Below are positions 1 to 5,427 of a stretch of 5,427 nucleotides of DNA, piece by piece. The stretch lies in the NCBI GenBank assembly GCA_029881015.1, contig JAOUNK010000241.1, positions 1 through 5,427 of the forward strand, given 5' to 3'. The stretch is from Gammaproteobacteria bacterium. GTDB lineage: Bacteria > Pseudomonadota > Gammaproteobacteria > Steroidobacterales > Woeseiaceae. Both the position numbers and the translations under genes were made by a program. The notes under the pieces are model-generated. The model made no database searches. It worked only from the letters and a program-made list of their open reading frames with translations, and was not told the DNA's origin. Each line of letters starts with the position of its first letter. Position 1 is the stretch's first letter.

Positions 1-1683
1 GTTACTCAATACCCAGTCGAGGGCCGCGATGGCGTCCGAGGCAACACCCTTGCCGGTAGCGTCAAACACACGCAGGGCGTGGATCGTCGCACCCGGCGCC
101 GTACCCTTGTAGGCTCCGGCGGACATGCTGCCATTGCCGCCGATGATGCCGGCGACGTGGGTACCGTGGCCGAAGGCGTCATTGGGATTGCCGCCGTCGA
201 TCTCGACCAGGACGTTGTCTATGTACAAGTGTGCGTCGTCGTCGCTGTTTGTAACCCGAAAACGAATACGCGTATCGGCAGTCAGGTAATCGGTGAGATC
301 GATGCTTTCGCGCATGACGAGTTCTGCGGTGTTGTAGACGGCCAGCGGCTCAGCCCGCCAGGTTGCGCCACCGTTGGTCGATACCTCGAGTACGAATTCG
401 GCGTCGCCATTGATGTCATACAGTCGATAGTCGAAGACCAGCTCGGCCATGGTCGCGTCACCGAGGTCGACCGCCCTCTCGAGCGTGTCGTTCACGCCGC
501 CACGCGCATCGAACTCGACACAACGGCTCGACGGATCCGGGCAATAGTCGGTCTCGACGGAAATTGCGCCGCCCGAGGGATCGTTGTTGTCGCCGCTCTC
601 TATCCAGGGTGTACTCGACCAGTCTTCGGTGCCGTCGCTGTTGCTGTAACTGGTACTGTTGAATTCGTCGAGGAAGGTGCGCTCTTCGAGAATGCCCGTT
701 TCCGCCACGCAGGCAGAGGCGACGGCTTCATAGCTGATTCTTACGTTGTCAAAACGCACATACTGGTTGGCGCCGCCCAGCCCCTGGGCGACACGGAGAC
801 GGATTGTGACCTGGCTCGTCAGCTCGACGTAGTCACCAAGCGCGTAGCTGCGCTTGCCGTCGACGTTGCCCACGAGCTCGATTAACTCGAGCGTCTTGTA
901 ACTGGCGCCGCCGTTGGAGGACACCTCGATAGCCACTGTGTCGACGCCACCGGCGCCATAGCCGCGATAGTCGAAGCTCAGCGTCGCACTGCTTGCACCC
1001 TCGAGGTTCGCTGTACGCCGCAGCGCAGGCAATGCGCCACCCCAGTAGTTATCCATGTAGAACGACGTGCCGTGTACCAGTGCGTCACCGTTTTGCGACG
1101 TAGCCAGGCCATCGTCGTTCTCTTCCACCCAGGCGCCGCTCCAGGCATCCGAGCCGTCATTGTTCGAGTACGATGCCGTGTTGAAGAAGTCGGCGTAGGT
1201 GCCGCTTGTTGCCGCCGCGGCGATTGTGCAGTTCATACGTGTGGCGACGCTTAGATCGTTGTGTTCGGCAACGCCTGAATCCAACACCGCGATGCCGATC
1301 GTGGAGTCAACAGGGAACGCATTCCTGGATCCGGCGGACGGCAGGCCTGCCGTTTGCTGTGCCGCCGCAGAGAAACTCTCTATCGGCGCATCCTTCGCGA
1401 CGAACTGCACACCTTTGCCGTTGCCAAGGTGCCTAAGCGCGGTCTCGGGTATGCTGATCACGCGCATGTTGAAGTTCTCGAACTCACGCTTCATTTCGCC
1501 GCCGAGTCCCTTGACTCGGTCATCCTCGGCCTTGTCGGGCTCGGCCTTGTACACCATGATCACGTCGATCTTCGATGGCTTGTTGCCGCCGCCGGCGTTG
1601 TTGTTATTGGCATCCGCCGCTAGCGGCGCCAGACATAGCGCTGCTACAACTGCGATGATGTTTGCCTTGGTGATGCCTTTCAT
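1..1683 (-). CDS. Secreted subtilisin-family (S8) serine protease with a two-domain insert between catalytic Asp and His; 3' end missing
   Basis: The reading frame is open from the ATG at 1683 to the window edge: 561 codons and no stop, so the C-terminus is not seen. Residues 1-25 are a Sec signal peptide ending in an ADA cleavage site; C17 is not in a lipobox. Residues about 38-110 (KIDVIMVYK to KDAPIES) resemble an I9-type propeptide, which in the family folds and inhibits the enzyme until cleaved. The catalytic Asp is D135 in GIAVLDSGV and the catalytic His is H506 in GHGTHVAGIIGG. GTAPGATIHALRVFDATGKG (527-546) and AIAALDWVLSN continue the classic subtilisin fold. The Asn/Ser half of the site is outside the window. 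Asp and His are normally about 30 residues apart but here 371, because two copies of a beta-rich domain (about 162-319 and 336-496) lie between them. A Shine-Dalgarno AAGGG lies eight bases before the ATG. The enzyme probably degrades extracellular protein; its specificity is unknown. Confidence 0.95.
   Translation of the reverse strand, partial: MKGITKANIIAVVAALCLAPLAADANNNNAGGGNKPSKIDVIMVYKAEPDKAEDDRVKGLGGEMKREFENFNMRVISIPETALRHLGNGKGVQFVAKDAPIESFSAAAQQTAGLPSAGSRNAFPVDSTIGIAVLDSGVAEHNDLSVATRMNCTIAAAATSGTYADFFNTASYSNNDGSDAWSGAWVEENDDGLATSQNGDALVHGTSFYMDNYWGGALPALRRTANLEGASSATLSFDYRGYGAGGVDTVAIEVSSNGGASYKTLELIELVGNVDGKRSYALGDYVELTSQVTIRLRVAQGLGGANQYVRFDNVRISYEAVASACVAETGILEERTFLDEFNSTSYSNSDGTEDWSSTPWIESGDNNDPSGGAISVETDYCPDPSSRCVEFDARGGVNDTLERAVDLGDATMAELVFDYRLYDINGDAEFVLEVSTNGGATWRAEPLAVYNTAELVMRESIDLTDYLTADTRIRFRVTNSDDDAHLYIDNVLVEIDGGNPNDAFGHGTHVAGIIGGNGSMSAGAYKGTAPGATIHALRVFDATGKGVASDAIAALDWVLSN
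196..678 (-). repeat. Insert domain copy 2 in the S8 protease (residues about 336-496)
   Basis: This second copy begins at FLDEFNSTSYSNSDGTEDW and ends at LYIDNVLVEID, just before the loop leading to the catalytic His. The aligned Trp residues are 174 residues apart (W181 and W355) and the DNV motifs 177 apart (312 and 489), so the two copies are nearly equal in length. Copy 2 differs in having a C381-x6-C388 pair that could form a disulfide in the periplasm or outside the cell. The linker between copies holds C325. The copies have diverged clearly at protein level, so the duplication is not recent. Confidence 0.85.
727..1200 (-). repeat. Insert domain copy 1 in the S8 protease (residues about 162-319)
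   Basis: This is the first of two paralogous beta-rich domains between the catalytic Asp and His. It starts with FFNTASYSNNDGSDAWSG, continues through LSFDYRGYG and VAIEVSSNGGASY, and ends with VTIRLRV and YVRFDNVRI. The same landmarks appear in the same order in copy 2: SYSN-DG-W, a hydrophobic FDYR strand, EVS-NGGA, I-R-RV, and DNV. This FDYR/NGG/DNV pattern resembles beta-sandwich modules of the MAM or carbohydrate-binding jelly-roll type often attached to secreted bacterial proteins; that class is my inference. The domain could bind substrate or polymer, or gate the active site. Confidence 0.85.
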
Positions 1684-1691
1684 GGCCTTTT

Positions 1692-1696
1692 CCCTT
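1692..1696 (-). promoter_or_regulatory. Ribosome binding site of the S8 protease gene
   Basis: AAGGG on the minus strand lies eight bases before the ATG at 1683. It supports this start, which is also the one that gives a well-formed Sec signal peptide. Confidence 0.7.
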
Positions 1697-1785
1697 GCTG
1701 GTCCTGCTGATTTGATCGTTGAGCCTATTTCAACAAGTCCAGGGGCATTCGAGAGGTGTATGCCCGGCGCTTGGTGCGGATAAAG

Positions 1786-1801
1786 TGTGAGACGGCTCAC
1801 A
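1786..1801 (-). promoter_or_regulatory. CRP/Clp/Vfr-type operator upstream of the S8 protease gene
   Basis: The sequence TGTGAGACGGCTCACA matches both CRP half-sites perfectly and lies inside the longer palindrome GTGAG-N4-CTCAC. It ends 102 nt before the protease start codon, close to the 93 nt seen for the cyclase gene. A class II position would put the transcription start near 1752. The site implies that the protease has its own promoter rather than depending only on read-through from the cyclase gene. The palindrome is not followed by a T-run, so a terminator is a poorer explanation. Confidence 0.72.
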
Positions 1802-1810
1802 TAATGTCTC

Positions 1811-1818
1811 TGTCAAAT
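1811..1818 (-). promoter_or_regulatory. Conserved ATTTGACA element next to the protease operator
   Basis: On the minus strand this reads ATTTGACA and lies two helical turns (21 bp centre to centre) upstream of the CRP-like site. The identical octamer occupies the same position at the other promoter (5252-5259). It contains a perfect -35 hexamer, TTGACA, but no -10 match lies 16-18 nt downstream at either site. It may therefore be a second operator half-site or upstream element rather than the -35 box. Confidence 0.5.
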
Positions 1819-1821
1819 GGC

Positions 1822-4800
1822 CTAGCGCTGCTGGCTGTAGGCCTCGGCCTGCTTGACCGACTCGACCAGGCGAATACTCCCCTCGGCCGCGAGTCGAGCT
1901 GGCTCCTGCTTGGCGCGGACGTGCAGTTCCTGCCCGGTCCCGGACCAGGCGATGCCTTCGATGCCCATCCAGCTGTTCCTGTGCTTCTTGGCTTCGTACA
2001 TCGCAGCATCGGCTATGCCGAGCACTTCCTCCCATAGCAGGAGATCCGGTTTCTCCGTGATGAACGGGAAGCTCGCATAGCCGATCGACGCGGAGATTCG
2101 CACGACGCGATTCTCCCCAATGGAGAACAGTCGCTGCGCAAGGTTAGAGCGAATACGCTCCGCGAGCGTGGCTGCGAAGACCGGGTTTGCATCTCGTGCC
2201 ACGACAAGGAACTCATCGCCGCCCCAGCGGATGATGTCGTCCGAGGCGCGGCAGGACTCGACGAGGCTCTCGCAAATCTGCTTCAGCAGCGCATCTCCGG
2301 CCTCATGGCCGTAGGCGTCGTTGATCGGTTTGAAGTTGTCGAGGTCCACCATCAGGAACAGCAAATCGGTGTTCTCGGACATGTCCATCTTGCGCATTGC
2401 TCCGGTTTGCCGACGCAATACGAGGTCGACATCCTTGGCGACCTTTTCAAACAGGTAACGGCGATTGCGCAGCCCGGTCAGCATGTCCGTGGTGCTTAGC
2501 CGTATCAATTGGTCATTGACCTCCCGCAGATCGCTGTTGCGCGCATTGAGCTGCTTGGTGCGCTTCAGCACCTCTTGCTCCAGGCGCCGGCTCTGCTCGG
2601 CCTTCTGCTGCAGTTTTCGATGCTGGCGGTAGAACATTGACGATATGACGGCCGCAAAGAGCACGATATACGACAGGTACGCCCACCACGTTTCCCAGGG
2701 GGCAAGAGCAACGTGCACGGGAATAGAGAGGCCACCTTCAGCCCAGTCGCCATCGGCGATTGCGGCTCTTACTCGAAACGTGTAGTCGCCACCCGCCAGG
2801 TTGGTGTACGTGACGCGTCGCTCGGATCCGGCATCGACCCAGTTGTCGTCGAAGCCAACGAGCTGGTAGGCGTAGCGGTTGCGCTCGGGTGCCTCGAAAT
2901 CGAGTGCCGTGAACTCAAAACTGACGGAGTCGTCCCGATAACCCAGGTTGATGGACTCGAGGATTTCGTAAGGGGACGACGTGATCGCTGCGTCATTCCA
3001 GATATCGAAGGATGTCAGCGCAATCGCAGGTGCCGTGACATTAAACTTCAGCTTGACCGGGTCGAAGCGGTTGAAGCCGTTCCCGCCTCCGAAGAACAAC
3101 TCGCCCGACCTGCTGGCGAAACCGGCACCGAAGTTGAATTCATCGCCTTGCAGGCCTTGCTCACTATGATAGATGCGCGTGTCACCGCTTTCCGGCTGGA
3201 GAGTAACCAGGCCACGCTCGGTTCCCATCCATAGATGGCCGTTCGCGTCTGCCGCCATGCTGTAGATCGTATGGTCGACGACCCCCGGGACCACGCGGTG
3301 CTGGGCATTAGTGCTCTGCGGGGACTTCGTATCGGCGACGAAGACCTTGTCGAGACCGTTGCGAGTACCAACCCACAGAGTATCGTTCGCGTCGACATGA
3401 AGCGCATAGATCGTGTTGGCACTGAGGCTGCCGGCATCGTCATTGTTATGGGTAAGTCGTTCCCAGGAGGCGCCGTCATCGACGCTCCGGTTCAGGCCAC
3501 CGCCATCGGTTCCTACCCAGATTGCTCCGGTCTGATCCTCCACGATGCTCGTTGCGCGATTGCTGGAAAGCGATGCAGCATTCGCCGGGTCGTGTTGAAT
3601 TCTGACGAAATCGTTGGTCCGCGGGCGAAATCGGCTGACACCGCCGCCAAATGTACCGACCCAGATTCGACCAATGCGATCTTCGAACAGCGACATGACG
3701 CCATTGGCCGCGAGGCTGGTGGCGTCTGCTGCGTTGCTCCGGTACACCGCAACGTCAAGAGTCTCGGGATCGATTCGATTCAACCCTCCTCGCATAGTGC
3801 CCACCCAGATCGTGCCATCCCTGGCAGTGAGCATCGCCATGACTCGGTCATCGCTGAGAGACGTCTTCGCCGCAGGATCGTGCCGAATGTGAGTGACCGT
3901 GGTCCCTTCGCGTTCGAACACGTCGATACCGCCGCCAAACGTGCCAACCCAGGTGCGGCCCAGCCGGTCCTCGGCAAACGAGGTTACGTTCGGATTGCTG
4001 AGGGAATGCACGTCTCCTTCGCGGGGTCGAGAATGACCAAAGGACCAGGACCGGGGGTTCCACTTGTTGGCGCCGCCGGTACGCGTGCCGATCCAGAGGA
4101 TTCCGCCGCGATCCTGAAAGATGGAAAAGATAAAGTCGTCACTCAGGCTGGTCGAGTCATTCGCGTTGTTGGCATAGCGAAGAAATGCGTTTGTGTCTGC
4201 CTTGAAAAGATTCAGTCCACGATCCGTGCCGATCCAGATGCGTCCATCGATATCCTCGAACACGACCTCGACCCGGTTGCTCGACAAAGACGTTGGGGTG
4301 GCAGGGTCGTTGCGGAAATTCCGCAGCCCGCGGCTGGACGGCGCATAGAGATACAGACCTGACTGGTGGGTTCCTATCCATAGATTGCCCTGTCTGTCGA
4401 CCTGCAGCGCCCTGACGTGAGCATCCTGCGGCCACGCCGCCGTTTCGGACAGCGGCTCGAGAGGACGAAACGTGCCGCTGTCGACGTCGAGACGATTAAG
4501 CCCGCGCCGAGTACCGACCCAGATATCGCCATCGGGCGCAACTGCGATCGCGTAGATCTCGTCGCTGCTGAGCGATGCGCTGTCGGTTGGATCGTGGCGA
4601 TAGTGAACGACGTCACCAGTGCTCGTATCCATGCGATCCAGTCCGTCCTCTCGTGTGCCGATCCACACATAACCGCGAGGGTCGTGGACCACCACGCGGA
4701 TTCGGTCGCTCGAAATGCTCGCGTCGTTCAGCGGATCGTGCCGCCACGACTGGAAATCATCGGTTCGCGGATTCCAGCGCGACAGGCCGCCACCATCCGT

Positions 4801-5133
4801 GGCGGCCCAGATCACTCCGTTCTCTCCGACAACTAGGTCTCGAACAAAACTGTTGCTGAGTGACAATGGGTTTCCGCGCTCATGCCGGTAGGTCCGAAAC
4901 CCGTAACCATCGTAGCGATCCAACCCGCTCTCGGTCGCAAACCAGAGGAAGCCGGTCTCGTCCTGAACCACGCCCATCACGGCGCTCTGCGACAGACCGT
5001 CGTCGGTACCGATACGCTCGAATCGCATGTTTGACCCAGCCAGATCACTAGCGCTGGCCACGGACATGAGAAACACAAGCACGGCCGCCAGGCTCGCGCT
5101 CCATCGCCGTATAGATTTTCGCCGCTCGGTCAT
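1822..5133 (-). CDS. Periplasmic two-propeller sensor diguanylate cyclase (propeller / Y_Y_Y / TM / GGDEF)
   Basis: This gene predicts an inner-membrane sensor that makes cyclic di-GMP from two GTP in the cytoplasm in response to a periplasmic signal. Residues 1-28 form a Sec signal peptide (RRKSIRR, hydrophobic core, ASA cleavage site). Residues about 38-697 hold 14 repeats around WxGT-type motifs, ending with the family-typical GLQGDEFNFGAG and a degenerate GELFFGGGNGF blade. A Y_Y_Y domain follows (about 738-808), then one membrane span (about 814-835) and a charged coiled coil (836-882). The GGDEF domain begins at D883 (DMLTGLRNRR). It has metal and substrate residues in VDLDNFKPIND (929-939) and GHEAGD (942-947), an inhibitory RxxD I-site (R962-D965) and GGDEF at 971-975. 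About 50 unassigned residues follow K1049. The layout matches hybrid sensors of the Bacteroides type, but GGDEF replaces the histidine kinase. The start is supported by AAGGA six to seven bases upstream and by the signal peptide. The ligand is unknown. The architecture is certain; activity is inferred from intact motifs. Confidence 0.96.
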   Translation of the reverse strand: MTERRKSIRRWSASLAAVLVFLMSVASASDLAGSNMRFERIGTDDGLSQSAVMGVVQDETGFLWFATESGLDRYDGYGFRTYRHERGNPLSLSNSFVRDLVVGENGVIWAATDGGGLSRWNPRTDDFQSWRHDPLNDASISSDRIRVVVHDPRGYVWIGTREDGLDRMDTSTGDVVHYRHDPTDSASLSSDEIYAIAVAPDGDIWVGTRRGLNRLDVDSGTFRPLEPLSETAAWPQDAHVRALQVDRQGNLWIGTHQSGLYLYAPSSRGLRNFRNDPATPTSLSSNRVEVVFEDIDGRIWIGTDRGLNLFKADTNAFLRYANNANDSTSLSDDFIFSIFQDRGGILWIGTRTGGANKWNPRSWSFGHSRPREGDVHSLSNPNVTSFAEDRLGRTWVGTFGGGIDVFEREGTTVTHIRHDPAAKTSLSDDRVMAMLTARDGTIWVGTMRGGLNRIDPETLDVAVYRSNAADATSLAANGVMSLFEDRIGRIWVGTFGGGVSRFRPRTNDFVRIQHDPANAASLSSNRATSIVEDQTGAIWVGTDGGGLNRSVDDGASWERLTHNNDDAGSLSANTIYALHVDANDTLWVGTRNGLDKVFVADTKSPQSTNAQHRVVPGVVDHTIYSMAADANGHLWMGTERGLVTLQPESGDTRIYHSEQGLQGDEFNFGAGFASRSGELFFGGGNGFNRFDPVKLKFNVTAPAIALTSFDIWNDAAITSSPYEILESINLGYRDDSVSFEFTALDFEAPERNRYAYQLVGFDDNWVDAGSERRVTYTNLAGGDYTFRVRAAIADGDWAEGGLSIPVHVALAPWETWWAYLSYIVLFAAVISSMFYRQHRKLQQKAEQSRRLEQEVLKRTKQLNARNSDLREVNDQLIRLSTTDMLTGLRNRRYLFEKVAKDVDLVLRRQTGAMRKMDMSENTDLLFLMVDLDNFKPINDAYGHEAGDALLKQICESLVESCRASDDIIRWGGDEFLVVARDANPVFAATLAERIRSNLAQRLFSIGENRVVRISASIGYASFPFITEKPDLLLWEEVLGIADAAMYEAKKHRNSWMGIEGIAWSGTGQELHVRAKQEPARLAAEGSIRLVESVKQAEAYSQQR
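3043..5022 (-). repeat. Fourteen beta-propeller blade repeats in the sensor cyclase (residues about 38-697)
   Basis: About 14 degenerate repeats of 40-50 residues follow the pattern (I/V)-x-D-x-x-G-x-(I/L)-W-(V/I)-G-T-x-x-G-L-x-R-x-D-P, usually followed by a RHDP-x4-SLSS linker. The Trp motifs in order are LWFAT, IWAAT, VWIGT, IWVGT, LWIGT, IWIGT, LWIGT, TWVGT, IWVGT, IWVGT, IWVGT, LWVGT, LWMGT and a degenerate LFFGG. Fourteen blades fits two seven-bladed propellers, as known for periplasmic sensors of Bacteroides hybrid two-component systems. The split between blades 7 and 8, around residue 390, is inferred. The repeats are similar in protein but not identical in DNA. Confidence 0.88.
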
Positions 5134-5139
5134 ACTGTT

Positions 5140-5144
5140 TCCTT
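5140..5144 (-). promoter_or_regulatory. Ribosome binding site of the sensor cyclase gene
   Basis: AAGGA on the minus strand, within CTAAGGAAACAGT-ATG, is correctly spaced before the ATG at 5133. This start puts the basic N-region and hydrophobic core of the signal peptide at the protein's N-terminus. Confidence 0.7.
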
Positions 5145-5226
5145 AGCCGGTCTGACGCACCTTGGCGATTACATCAAAGACCCTTCCCCGAGAGGCGTGC
5201 GAATGTGCGCCGCAGAGCGATCAGTG

Positions 5227-5242
5227 TGTGAACTGTGTCACA
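5227..5242 (-). promoter_or_regulatory. CRP/Clp/Vfr-type operator upstream of the sensor cyclase gene
   Basis: The sequence TGTGAACTGTGTCACA is a perfect match to both half-sites of the CRP consensus TGTGA-N6-TCACA. It ends 93 nt before the cyclase start codon. If the site acts as a class II activator (centred near -41.5), transcription would start near 5193, leaving a leader of about 60 nt. An equivalent site stands before the protease gene. FNR is less likely because its sites are TTGAT-N4-ATCAA. Binding is predicted, not shown. Confidence 0.72.
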
Positions 5243-5251
5243 TAACGTGTG

Positions 5252-5259
5252 TGTCAAAT
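5252..5259 (-). promoter_or_regulatory. Conserved ATTTGACA element next to the cyclase operator
   Basis: This is identical in sequence and in spacing from the CRP-like site to the element at 1811-1818. Four of the five bases between TCACATAA and TGTCAAAT on the plus strand are G, T or C in both copies with only three substitutions, so the surrounding DNA is also conserved. Its role is unknown; a co-regulator site or a -35 box are the main options. Confidence 0.5.
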
Positions 5260-5427
5260 CGCTTGCCAGGGCTTGCTCAATACACGAGCAGCCTCTGGCG
5301 AAGACGTTGTGACATGGCGATGCCGGTACGACGATGCGCTGTGATGCAGGTCGCATATCGGCGCCGGTCTTGTTGCCAATTGAGCGAGAAAGTGAAATAC
5401 GGAGACGTCGAAAAACGGATTCGATTT

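Larger units (their letters stand above)
5134..5427. other. Upstream intergenic region with no supported gene
   Basis: This stretch carries the Shine-Dalgarno sequence and the CRP-like promoter block in its proximal half (5134-5262). The distal part, 5263-5427, shows no protein I recognise. All three minus-strand frames stay open for 50 or more codons from the window edge, and a plus-strand frame is also open to 5427. Their predicted products are rich in Arg, Cys and His, as expected of chance frames in GC-rich DNA. The 3' end of an upstream gene cannot be excluded. I see no T-tailed hairpin. Confidence 0.6.

Noticed and set aside
79..885. Plus-strand open frame of 268 codons
   Set aside because: It lies opposite the S8 protease, whose minus-strand frame shows a signal peptide, D135 and H506 motifs and repeated domains. 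The plus-strand product has no recognisable domain and reflects GC-rich codon structure.
13..1683. C17 of the protease signal peptide as a lipobox cysteine
   Set aside because: The preceding residues are A-A-L, and a lipobox needs Gly, Ala or Ser directly before Cys. The AxA site at residues 23-25 better explains cleavage by signal peptidase I.
1199..1783. Plus-strand open frame of 194 codons
   Set aside because: It runs antisense to the protease N-terminus and across the promoter region; the product is low-complexity Ala/Ser/Pro-rich with no family resemblance.
1787..1800. GTGAG-N4-CTCAC inverted repeat as a terminator of the cyclase gene
   Set aside because: The stem is only 5 bp, no T-run follows on the minus strand, and the sequence is part of a perfect CRP-type operator that recurs before the other gene.
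3235..4362. Plus-strand open frame of 375 codons
   Set aside because: It lies opposite the propeller repeats of the cyclase gene; the repeat structure keeps the antisense frame open. It has no recognisable domain, and the minus-strand protein is unambiguous.
5174..5356. Minus-strand 60-codon frame between the window edge and the cyclase gene
   Set aside because: It covers the conserved promoter block, and its product shows no hydrophobic or domain pattern. Function as regulatory DNA explains the stretch better.
5203..5427. Plus-strand frame open to the window edge, with ATG codons at 5203 and 5314, as a possible divergent gene
   Set aside because: The predicted product is rich in Arg and Cys, has no clear Shine-Dalgarno sequence and matches nothing known; it also overlaps the CRP-like promoter block. 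It cannot be excluded without the sequence beyond 5427.

Overview
The window looks like chromosomal DNA of a moderately GC-rich proteobacterium, most likely a gammaproteobacterium. The reasons are a periplasmic-propeller GGDEF protein, Sec signal peptides, Shine-Dalgarno sequences, and two perfect CRP-type operators (TGTGA-N6-TCACA). Genus cannot be read from the sequence. There are no RNA genes, insertion sequences, CRISPR arrays or other mobile signatures.

Both supported genes are on the minus strand. The region from 5427 down to 5134 is an upstream regulatory region with one CRP-like operator about 93 nt before a start codon. From 5133 to 1822 is a complete 1103-residue sensor diguanylate cyclase: signal peptide, 14 propeller blades (two seven-bladed propellers by family analogy), Y_Y_Y domain, one membrane span, coiled coil, and a GGDEF domain with intact active site and I-site. 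A 138-nt gap (1821-1684) carries a second CRP-like operator about 102 nt before the next start. From 1683 to the window edge runs the first 561 codons of a secreted subtilisin-family (S8) protease, which has no stop in the window. It has a signal peptide, a probable I9-like propeptide, the catalytic Asp and His regions, and about 350 inserted residues between Asp and His made of two tandem copies of a beta-rich domain. The catalytic Ser lies beyond the window.

The main regulatory observation is that both genes are preceded by the same promoter-like block. 27 of 36 positions match with no gap, covering the operator and a TGTCAAAT element at identical spacing, and a short CGAGAGG match lies 36-38 bp away near the predicted transcription start. 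This suggests that a c-di-GMP-producing sensor and an exported protease are co-regulated by a CRP-family protein. If that protein were a c-di-GMP-responsive Clp-type CRP, as in Xanthomonas, the cyclase would sit in a feedback loop with its own regulator. That last step is inference, because no regulator gene is in the window.
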